From Melastoma dodecandrum (lineage: Eukaryota; Streptophyta; Magnoliopsida; Myrtales; Melastomataceae), in the NCBI GenBank assembly GCA_029817715.1, contig JARUPY010000398.1, positions 3,564,001 through 3,628,000 on the forward strand: DNA of 64,000 bases. The letters are read 5' to 3'. Within the stretch, counting starts at the first letter, position 1, and the number at the start of each line of letters is the position of its first letter. The notes beneath the pieces were generated by a model. It had not been told where the DNA came from. It made no database searches and saw nothing but the letters and a program-made list of their open reading frames with translations. Both the position numbers and the translations under genes were made by a program. This document shows, piece by piece, positions 47,601 to 54,743 of this stretch.

Positions 47601-50600
47601 GCTGACCGACTGGCCGTCGTAGCCGCGATCGCCGTCGGACAGGCAGGCGTCGAGCCCGAGGACCAGACTGCGGAAGAAGGAGGGCTGCGGCTCGACGGCG
47701 ACGAGCAGCGCGCCGCGCGCCATCGCCCGCCGCACGCCGGCCCAGAAGCCCGGCAGGCGCCTGTAGCGGTAGAGGGCGTCGGCCGCGACGACGAAGTCGA
47801 AGGTGCTGCCGCCGAGATCCTCGATTTTCTCCACGCAGACGATGTCGCTGCCGTTCGCCAGCGTCATCCGCGCCCGCTCGAGGCGCCGCCGATCGGGATC
47901 GAGGATCGTGAGGCGGGCCTGGTGCAGCTCGGCGAATTGCGCGCAGAGCGTGCTGAGCGGCCCGAAGCCGATCTGCAGGATGCGCATCGCGCGATCGGCC
48001 GGCCAGGCCGGCACCGAGCGGCGCAGGAGATCGACGACATAGGCCGAGAAGCCCTGCGCCTGGCTCGAGCCGAGTTCGAGCCCGTCGAGAACCTTCGCGC
48101 TCAGCGGGCGCTTCAACGCATCGCCCTTGTTGGCGAGGATCGCATCGATCGCGGTGATCGCGCTCGCGGCGACGAGCAATTCGGCCGACAGGCTCTGATG
48201 CTCGCTGACGATCGTGCGCAGGATCTCGTCCGGCGCCGGAAGTTCGATGTCGGGATCGATGTGGCGGCCGAGCCGGTCCTTGTGGCAGAGGCCCGAGCGA
48301 TCGAGCGCAACGAGCATGTCCTCGAGCCAGGGTTTGACCTTCGCCGGGAGGCGGCCCGTGGTGACGAGGGCCTCGACGTCGATGAAATTTGCTGTCGCGA
48401 GATCGCGTGCCGTCTGCAGCGCGAGCGACGTCGCCCAACCCTCGAGGAGGACGAAGTCTTCCGTCATCTGCGCGGGTTCGCTCGCCACGCCGCGCCGGAT
48501 GACCTGAAGGCTCATGTCGCCGCGCTGCTGGCGCGAGGCCGTCGGCTCGCCGGCGAGCACGGACGTTCGGTAGATCATCTGCTTGACGACGTCCGCGCCG
48601 CGCGACGTGCGGATCGCCTGGAAACGGGCGTCGCGCATGAACACGACAATTTCGCCGTCCGCGTCCATCAGAAGGAAATTGGCGAGGATGATGCGCTCGT
48701 CGCGGCGCAGGACGTCGATGCGCGCCTTATGGAAGGTGCGCCCGGGCTTGCGCAGCATGATCTCGCCGAACCGCACGGGGACGTAGGCCGTGCCGTGCAC
48801 GGCATCGCGCAGGCTCGAGAAGATGAGCACGAGCGCGTGGAAGCACGAATCGAGGCGCGCGGGATCGATGCCGAAGGCGGGGTCCGCCGGCTCGTCGGTG
48901 AGTTCGAGCGCGATCCGGTCCGGGCGCACGGCCGCGGCCGTCGCGAGCTTGCGGAACGTCGGGCCGTATTGCAGGCCGGCGCGATCGGCCATGGCGTAGA
49001 TTTCGGCGCCCGTCACGGGATGCGAGGGCGACAGCGGCGCGTGATCCTCCGGCTCGGGAAGCGCGCCGACGGTTGGATCGCGGAGGATTTTCGCGGTCGC
49101 GTGCACCTGCCACGGCGTCTGGCCGAGGCGCGGCCGACTCGCGATCTCGAGCTGGTTGCCGATCGGCGAGAGGCGGCACACCACTTCGCGCGCCGCGTCG
49201 GGACTGAGCTGCATGGGGCTCGAAATCTCGAGGTCGGCCACCGTGGCCTGCTCGGTCCCGAGCCAGTCGCGTGCGACGGCGAGCGCCATTTCCGCGAAGG
49301 CGGCGCCCGGCAGGATCGCGCGCCCATCGACGCAATGGTCGGCCAGCGAGGGGTGAAGCGTCGTGTCGAGCGCGCTATGCCATTCCAGCCTGTCCGTGCC
49401 ATATCGCGCGCCGATCAGCGGGTGCCACGCGCCCGCACGGATCAGCGCGGAAGCCTCGCTCGTCTCGGCGGTCTGGTAGGTCTTGCGCTGCCAGGGATAG
49501 TGCGGAAGCGCGACCCGCGCCGCCGGATCGATGTGGCCGAAGACGCGCGTCGCGTCGACCGTCGCGCCGCGCGTCAGCGCCGTCGCGACCGCCAGTTTGA
49601 TCGGGTCGCAGCCCCTGTCGCGCTTTTCGAGCGCGCCGAGCGTCGCGATCCGCGTCACGCGCTCGTCGATCGTATCGTTGACGTGCGTGAGCAGGGTGGC
49701 GTTCGGCCCGATCTCGACGAAGATCCGCGCCCCGGCCGCGACCGCGGCGGTGACGGCCTCCGAGAAGCGCACCGGCTCGCGCACGTTGCGCCACCAGTAA
49801 TCGGCCTTCGGCGCGCCGCCCTCCCAGAGCTTGCCGGTCACCGACGAAATGAAGGGGATCGAGGGGGCACGCTGCTCCAGATCGGCCAGCGAGCGCAGCA
49901 GCGGCCGCCTCACCGGCCCCATCAGCGCACTGTGGAAGGGATAGGCGAGATCGAGCTTGCGAATGCGCGCCTGATGTTGGCGCGCGAGGTCCGACAGGCG
50001 GGCGATGTCCTCGACAGGCCCCGAGACGGTGAAGGCGCGGGGCGAATTGTAGGCCGCGATCTCGACGTCCGGCAGCTCGCTCAGAATCTGCCGGACGACG
50101 TCGAGGCCGGCGATGATCACCGCCATGCCGCCGTGGCCGTTGGTCAGCTCCTGGTGCAGGCTGCGGGCGAAGATCGTACGCAGCGCATTGGAGGTGTCGA
50201 GGATGCCGGCCGCCTCCGCCGCCGCGACTTCGCCGACGCTGTGCCCGAGCGTCAACGAGGGCCGCAGACCCGCCTCGCGCAGCGCCACCACGGTCGCGGA
50301 CTGGATGGCGAACAGCAGCGGCTGGGAAATCTGCGTGAGTTCGAGCTTGGTCGCGAGGTCGGGTGCCCGCAGCGTCTCGACGATCGACCAGCCGGCGATC
50401 TCCGCGAACTCTTCGGAGATCGCGTCGAGCCTGTCGCGGAAGATCGCGCTGTGCTCGTAGGCGGCAAGGCCCATGCCGGCGAACTGGCTGCCGTTGCCGG
50501 AGAAGACGAAGGCGACGGGCGCCCCACGCGCGACAGCCGTGCCCCGCGCGGCCTCGACGACCTCCTGCTCCTCGTCGCAGAGGCGCTCCAGGATATCCGC

Positions 50601-52103
50601 CATCGCGCCGGGCTCGCGCATCGGCAAGACGAGGCGGTGGGGAAGACGGTCGCGGCGCTGGCCCGTCGCGGCGGCCAGGACATCCGCCTCGGCGGGATCG
50701 GCGTCGCGCAGACGCAGAGCATAGTCGGACGCGAGCGCGCTGAGCGCGCCGCGGCTGTGCGCCGACAGAACGAGGTAGCCCGGCGCGGTCGTCGGCGCGG
50801 CGATGCGGCGCGGCGCCGTGCCGTCCGCGAGGACGACATGCGCATTGGTGCCGCCGAACCCGAAGGAATTGACGCCCGCGAGCCGCGGATCCCCGTCGCG
50901 CGGCGCGAGCGGCGTCAGCTCTCGCGCAACCTCGAGGTTCAGCTCCGCGAAATCGATGTGCGGGGAGAGGGTCTCGCTATGGAGCGAGGCGGGCAGCGCG
51001 TCGTGTTCCAGCGCGAGCATGGCCTTCAGAACGCCGCCGAGTCCCGAGGCGGCTTCCATGTGGCCGATGTTGGTTTTGATCGAGCCGATCAGGAGCGGCG
51101 TGCGGCGCCGCTTCGCCAGCACTTCGCCGATCGCGCCGGCCTCGATCGGGTCGCCGACGGGCGTCCCGGTGCCGTGCGCCTCGATGAAGGCGATGTTGTC
51201 GAGATCGAGCTTGCGATCGATGTACAGCTTCTGAAGGAGCCGAGCCTGGAAGGTCTTGGACGGCAGCGAGATGCCGTTGGTGCGCCCGTCCGAATTGACG
51301 TCGGACGCCTCGATGAAGGCGTGCACGTGGCGCCCCGCGCGTTCGGCGGCGGCCCGCGTCTGCAGCACCAGCACGATGCCGCCTTCGGCGCGCACATAGC
51401 CGTCGGCCTGGGCGGAGAACGCCTGGCAGAGCCCGCGCTTCGACAGCATCGTGGCCTGCGAGAAGCCGATGAAGCTGTGCGGACTGAGCAGGATGTTCAC
51501 ACCGGCGACGACGGCGGTGTCGATGCGCCCGCTGCGCAGGCTCACGACCGCCTCGTTGAGCGCGACCAGCGCCGACGAGCACGCCGTGTCGATCGTGAAG
51601 CTCGGGCCGTGCAGATCGTAGATGTAGGACAGGCGATTGGAGACGATCGACAGCGTGTTGCCGGTCATCATGTATGCGTCGGCCGACGCGATATCGAGGA
51701 GGCGCAGGTTCGCGTGATCCACGGCGGAGGCGCCGACGAAGACGCCCGCCTCGCTGCCCGCGAGAAGCGAGGGCGGCACGCCGGCATCCTCGAACGCCTC
51801 CCAGGACAGTTCGAGCAGGAGCCGCTGTTGCGGATCCATCTGCTCGGCCTCGCGCGGCGACAGGCCGAAGGCGGCGGGATCGAAGCCCCAGACGTCGGGG
51901 AGGACGCCGGCGGCCCAGGTATAGCTGCGCCCGCGCTCGGCCCCGCGCGGATGGTATATCCGCTCGAGCGACCAGCGATCGGCCGGGATCCGGGAGACCG
52001 CGCACTCACCGGACGCCAGCAGAGTCCAGAGGCGATCGACGGACGGCGCGCCGGGAAGACGGCACGCACGTCCGACGATGGCAATGTCGGGCTGTTCTTT
52101 CAA
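44667..52103 (-). CDS. Highly reducing type I polyketide synthase, single module
   Basis: A 2478-residue multidomain enzyme starting at TTG. Order: KS (1-425; C175 in DTACSSA, H310, H348); AT (527-830; GHSVGE with S622, and YPFHS at 721-725); DH (893-1165; H923 in HCVDGRAILPG, D1085); methyltransferase-like region (1290-1475; ILQIGFGP); pseudo-KR (about 1540-1720); ER (1755-2055; GAGGVGLAAI); KR (2076-2310; TGGFGGFGLE, Y2224); ACP (2355-2430; S2392 in GLDSL). There is no thioesterase. All reducing domains keep their key residues. Fully reduced, possibly methylated, chains made iteratively are predicted. It ends 9 nt from regA, convergently. The alpha-oxoamine synthase gene lies 100 bp upstream on the same strand. 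Confidence 0.93.
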   Translation of the reverse strand: MKEQPDIAIVGRACRLPGAPSVDRLWTLLASGECAVSRIPADRWSLERIYHPRGAERGRSYTWAAGVLPDVWGFDPAAFGLSPREAEQMDPQQRLLLELSWEAFEDAGVPPSLLAGSEAGVFVGASAVDHANLRLLDIASADAYMMTGNTLSIVSNRLSYIYDLHGPSFTIDTACSSALVALNEAVVSLRSGRIDTAVVAGVNILLSPHSFIGFSQATMLSKRGLCQAFSAQADGYVRAEGGIVLVLQTRAAAERAGRHVHAFIEASDVNSDGRTNGISLPSKTFQARLLQKLYIDRKLDLDNIAFIEAHGTGTPVGDPIEAGAIGEVLAKRRRTPLLIGSIKTNIGHMEAASGLGGVLKAMLALEHDALPASLHSETLSPHIDFAELNLEVARELTPLAPRDGDPRLAGVNSFGFGGTNAHVVLADGTAPRRIAAPTTAPGYLVLSAHSRGALSALASDYALRLRDADPAEADVLAAATGQRRDRLPHRLVLPMREPGAMADILERLCDEEQEVVEAARGTAVARGAPVAFVFSGNGSQFAGMGLAAYEHSAIFRDRLDAISEEFAEIAGWSIVETLRAPDLATKLELTQISQPLLFAIQSATVVALREAGLRPSLTLGHSVGEVAAAEAAGILDTSNALRTIFARSLHQELTNGHGGMAVIIAGLDVVRQILSELPDVEIAAYNSPRAFTVSGPVEDIARLSDLARQHQARIRKLDLAYPFHSALMGPVRRPLLRSLADLEQRAPSIPFISSVTGKLWEGGAPKADYWWRNVREPVRFSEAVTAAVAAGARIFVEIGPNATLLTHVNDTIDERVTRIATLGALEKRDRGCDPIKLAVATALTRGATVDATRVFGHIDPAARVALPHYPWQRKTYQTAETSEASALIRAGAWHPLIGARYGTDRLEWHSALDTTLHPSLADHCVDGRAILPGAAFAEMALAVARDWLGTEQATVADLEISSPMQLSPDAAREVVCRLSPIGNQLEIASRPRLGQTPWQVHATAKILRDPTVGALPEPEDHAPLSPSHPVTGAEIYAMADRAGLQYGPTFRKLATAAAVRPDRIALELTDEPADPAFGIDPARLDSCFHALVLIFSSLRDAVHGTAYVPVRFGEIMLRKPGRTFHKARIDVLRRDERIILANFLLMDADGEIVVFMRDARFQAIRTSRGADVVKQMIYRTSVLAGEPTASRQQRGDMSLQVIRRGVASEPAQMTEDFVLLEGWATSLALQTARDLATANFIDVEALVTTGRLPAKVKPWLEDMLVALDRSGLCHKDRLGRHIDPDIELPAPDEILRTIVSEHQSLSAELLVAASAITAIDAILANKGDALKRPLSAKVLDGLELGSSQAQGFSAYVVDLLRRSVPAWPADRAMRILQIGFGPLSTLCAQFAELHQARLTILDPDRRRLERARMTLANGSDIVCVEKIEDLGGSTFDFVVAADALYRYRRLPGFWAGVRRAMARGALLVAVEPQPSFFRSLVLGLDACLSDGDRGYDGQSVSEADWLDTLLAIGLSDPKVAPVATEAGTGLLLTAEADGERAALEGTGTALLVGLGDPIDEARPTAIATLLASSGLHVSIVPDGEPVGVPTGEAPAFVMVLALGHDGAAPAKSLLDACLHLRQIIADLGQQATTVWLVTSGAIYASGEPSGDVANGLWAFSRTLANETPHIDLRRVDVAPDIPAEALAPRLRDLVLAGSDETEILIASSGTRVVRFVTGSAHDRGRGGRVEAARLKRGDGAGFDRIHWDAVPRQAPGPNDVEISVGAVGLNFRDVMFGLGLLPEEILEHGFAGPTLGLECAGRVERVGAAVRNLKPGDRVMAFAKNAFSTHVTTPAVVVAPIPNELTFEAAATVPVAFLTAYHALMICARLKPQEWVLIHGGAGGVGLAAIQIARWRGARVIATAGSAERRALLCALGAEHAFDSRSNAFAEDVRTVTGDGVAVVVNSLSGEAMERSIAVLRPFGRFVELGKRDYVANTHIGLRPFRRNLSYFGVDLDQLLIEDPATSKLLMRSVTRLFASGELTPLPYRAFDAVETVEAFRLMQQAGHVGKLVVRPPKLSDITLRQRRSFPIAPDKMHLVTGGFGGFGLETARWLAERGARNLMLVGRSGAASDAAREAIAALAAQGVRVRAEALDITDKEALEALFARFGRDLPPLAGVIHAAMVLDDALVANLDAERMERVLRPKVTGADLLDRLTREMRLDYFVLYSSATTLIGNPGQAAYVATNGYLEGLARRRRKAGLPALAIAWGALEDVGILARSDATREALASRVGIKGMLAQDALRAMADVLALPSHVPDDAVVAIAPINWSAARQHLAVLTAPAYRKLMSEGETVASDTKKIDIAALVAQTSPEEARKTIGGLIGDEIARVLRLPREDVAKTTPLSEIGLDSLMAVELAMGLEERFTLNAPLSTTASSFTVNELADHVIGLATGALSDNDALEKTMAERHLGAGVAERYADKADLVREKAQTMKGILA

Positions 52104-52203
52104 AGGCGCGCTTCGACTTGTGTCGACGGATGTCAGGGTGTCGGCAATCGTTGACTTGGATAATGAGACGATTTCAAGCCCGGCAGGTGTGTACGACTTC
52201 GCC

Positions 52204-53562
52204 TCACGTGGTCAGCGGCAGCGAAGCGGGGCCGGCGCTCGCACGCCCCACGCTCTCCGCGATCGTTTGGATGGTCTGCGTGATCTGGTCCGGCGTGTGC
52301 TCGCACGACACGAAGAAGCGCAGCCGAGCGTGACGTTCCGGCACAGCGGGATGGATGATGGGCTGGACGTTGATGCCCTTGTCGAACAGATGCTGCGCGA
52401 GCGTGCCCGCAGCGAGCGAGCTGTGCACGACGATCGGCACGATCGCGTGGCCCTCGCTCGTGCCGACATCGAGCTTGCGCGCCTTGGCCTGCGTCCAGAA
52501 CAGGGCCCCGTTGCGCTGGAGGCGCGCCACCCGCTCGGGCTCGCGATGCAGGAGCCGCAACGCCATCAGCGCGGCCGCGGCGAGCGGCGGCGGCATGCCG
52601 ACGCTGTAGACGAAGCCGCCGGACATGCACTTGAGGAACTCGACGAGGAGGCGCGAGCCGGCGATGTAGCCGCCGCAGCCCGCCAGAGTCTTCGACATCG
52701 TGCCCATCCAGATGTCGACCTCGGACGGCGCCACGCCGGCCTGCTCGAAGATGCCGCGGCCGGTCTCGCCGAGCGTTCCGAGGCCGTGCGCCTCGTCGAT
52801 CATCAGCCAAGCGCCGTGACGCGACTTCGCCTCGACGAGCGCCGCCAGATCGCAGCAATCGCCATCCATGCTGTAGAGGCCCTCGGCGACGATCAGCACG
52901 CGCTCGTATTGCGCGCGGCACGCGCTGAGGATGCGATCAAGCGCCACGACGTCGTTGTGAGGGAAGGAGCGGCGCGCGGCTCCCGAGAGCGTCGCGCCCA
53001 TGACGACGGAATTGTGCACGAGCGCGTCGTGGATCACGAGGTCCCTCGCGCCGACGAGCGCGCCGATCGCGCTCACGTTGGTCGCGTGACCGCTGACGAA
53101 GGTCACCGCATCTTCCTGGCCGTAGTGGTCGGCGAGCGCGCCTTCGAGTTCGCGGTGGATCGGCCGCTCGCCGGCGACGAGACGGCTCGCCGAGCACGAG
53201 GTGCCGTACCGCGTGATGGCTTCGTGCGCGGCGAGCTGCACTTCGAGCCGGCCGTTGAAGCCCAGATAGTCGTAGGACGAGAAGTTCGCGTAGCTGCGGC
53301 CCGAGATCTGCGTCGTCGCGCTCGCCCGCGTCTCGTGCACGCGGAAGAACGGGTTCGTCAGGCCGATCACCTCGGCGGCGGAGCGCTGCAGCTTGAGCTC
53401 CTGCATGCCCGGCAGCGTCGAGAAGTCGGTGCTCGCGGCGTAGGGGTTGAGATCGCGGTCGGAGCTGCGGACGGCGTCACGTTCGGCGTTCAATCTGCGG
53501 GCGACGATATCCTGAAGAGCGCCGCGGCGATTGTCCTGCCGGTCGACGACATTGCGCTTCAT
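52204..53562 (-). CDS. Alpha-oxoamine synthase (PLP-dependent, AONS/SPT/KBL family)
   Basis: A 452-residue fold-type I enzyme. The start at 53562 has AGAGG upstream; further in-frame Mets upstream give unlikely extensions. Motifs are YDYLGFNG, HNSVVMGA, the PLP contacts D256 and H259 in MIDEAHGLG, and the Schiff-base Lys K291 in TMSKTLAGCGGYI. About 85 residues precede the core. Members condense an amino acid with an acyl thioester with loss of CO2, giving a 2-amino-ketone. Next to a PKS lacking a thioesterase, the likely role is off-loading the polyketide as a sphingoid-like amino-ketone, as in fumonisin synthesis. The amino acid used cannot be read from sequence. Confidence 0.9.
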   Translation of the reverse strand: MKRNVVDRQDNRRGALQDIVARRLNAERDAVRSSDRDLNPYAASTDFSTLPGMQELKLQRSAAEVIGLTNPFFRVHETRASATTQISGRSYANFSSYDYLGFNGRLEVQLAAHEAITRYGTSCSASRLVAGERPIHRELEGALADHYGQEDAVTFVSGHATNVSAIGALVGARDLVIHDALVHNSVVMGATLSGAARRSFPHNDVVALDRILSACRAQYERVLIVAEGLYSMDGDCCDLAALVEAKSRHGAWLMIDEAHGLGTLGETGRGIFEQAGVAPSEVDIWMGTMSKTLAGCGGYIAGSRLLVEFLKCMSGGFVYSVGMPPPLAAAALMALRLLHREPERVARLQRNGALFWTQAKARKLDVGTSEGHAIVPIVVHSSLAAGTLAQHLFDKGINVQPIIHPAVPERHARLRFFVSCEHTPDQITQTIQTIAESVGRASAGPASLPLTT

Positions 53563-53963
53563 GCGACCTCTGTGTCCGCTTTTGCGATGCACCCAACGGG
53601 GCTCGAAATGGCTGAAGAAACTGTTAACGCACCGTCCGGTAGGTTGCAGCACGGCGAGGTAAGGCAACCTCTGTAATCCATAGGCCGGCGCGCCACGATG
53701 GTAGATCGGCAACACCCGGGGACTTCTTGCATGGTGGGAGGAAGGCGGAAAAGCGGTCGGATTGTGCTCGCGTCCGCGGGCCATTCGCCGGATGATCGCG
53801 GCATTCTCCTTCAAGCGGTTGGGAACGCTCTCGTTTCTGCGACGTCGCCGGCTGCCACGGCCTCGCCCAGGTGGAATGATGTTCTATGGGTTCTGGCCCG
53901 GCGGGGGGTGTCCTCCCGTGCCCGTGCCGTGCAAGATGACGCTTCGCTTCGTCCGAGGCCCGT
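53563..53963. promoter_or_regulatory. Divergent promoter region of the PKS-AOS and phosphatidyltransferase genes
   Basis: A 401-bp gap between divergent genes. A 7-bp inverted repeat (AGGTTGC at 53641-53647 and GCAACCT at 53664-53670, 16-nt loop) sits about 80-110 bp upstream of the AOS start and could be an operator. I saw no clear -35/-10 pair. Short open frames here do not look coding. Confidence 0.4.
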
Positions 53964-54743
53964 ATGACGCTTGTGAGTGCTGCGACGCAGCATCAGTCGT
54001 TCAAGACGACGCGGGTGCAACGCAACGTCGTCGCGCGCGGCGAGCGCGCGGTGCTCGACTGGCTCTGCGAGCGCATGCCGCCAGGCATGACGCCGGACGG
54101 ACTGACGGTGATCGGCGTCTGCGGCGCACTCATCGTTCTGGCGGGCTACGTCGCGAGCCGTTGGAACCCGGCCTTCCTGTGGCTCGCGAGCCTCGGCTTC
54201 GTCGTGCATTGGTTTGGTGATTCGCTCGACGGCAGTCTGGCGCGTCATCGCCGCAGCGAGCGGCCGATCTACGGCTATTTCCTCGATCATACGGTCGATG
54301 CGATCTGCAACTTGATGATCATGATCGGGCTCGGCCTGACCCGACATGTGCGCATGGACGTCGCGCTCTTCGCACTCATCGGTTATTATCTGCTCTGCAT
54401 CTACGTCTTCATCAACAATCATTTGTCGGGCGTCTTCCGCCTCTCGTTTCTCGGCTTCGGTCCGACGGAATTGCGTCTCGGTCTCATCGCCCTCAACGTC
54501 GCGATCTACGTCTTCGGCGTTCAAACGTTCGCGATCGGCGGCGAGACGGCTTCGGTCTACGACGTCCTGCTCTTCGCCGTCGGCGTCATCTTCACGGTCG
54601 TCTTCCTGATCCAGGTGATCGCCGGCATTCGAATGCTTCGCGATCCGGCGCACAGCGGCGCCGCCGCGAAGACCGCGGTGCTCTCGAAGGGCACGCGTGC
54701 CATTCAGAGCCGATCGAGAAACGTCTCCAGGGCGGCGAAATAA
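53964..54743 (+). CDS. CDP-alcohol phosphatidyltransferase family protein
   Basis: A 259-residue membrane protein with the family motif D-x2-DG-x2-AR-x9-G-x3-D-x3-D complete: D86, D89, G90, A93, R94, G104, D108, D112 (GDSLDGSLARHRRSERPIYG then YFLDHTVD). About five or six helices surround it. Members transfer a phospho-alcohol group from a CDP-alcohol to an acceptor, as in phosphatidylglycerol, phosphatidylinositol or phosphocholine lipid synthesis. Next to the PKS-AOS pair a head-group role on the new lipid is plausible. It overlaps the convergent glycosyltransferase gene by 40 nt. Confidence 0.88.
   Translation: MTLVSAATQHQSFKTTRVQRNVVARGERAVLDWLCERMPPGMTPDGLTVIGVCGALIVLAGYVASRWNPAFLWLASLGFVVHWFGDSLDGSLARHRRSERPIYGYFLDHTVDAICNLMIMIGLGLTRHVRMDVALFALIGYYLLCIYVFINNHLSGVFRLSFLGFGPTELRLGLIALNVAIYVFGVQTFAIGGETASVYDVLLFAVGVIFTVVFLIQVIAGIRMLRDPAHSGAAAKTAVLSKGTRAIQSRSRNVSRAAK

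Noticed and set aside
44661..52154. A very long open frame on the + strand opposite the PKS gene
   Set aside because: It is low-complexity (Arg, Gly, Ala, Asp, Leu) with no domain, and arises because high-GC codons of the real gene are stop-free when read on the other strand.
53563..53814. N-terminal extension of the alpha-oxoamine synthase by 84 codons
   Set aside because: The ATG at 53562 has a good ribosome site and the added residues are unlike the family; the extension would fill the promoter region.
53698..53967. An 89-codon open frame ending in an ATGA overlap with the phosphatidyltransferase gene
   Set aside because: The overlap is suggestive, but the translated product has no recognisable features or strong ribosome site and lies in the divergent promoter region.
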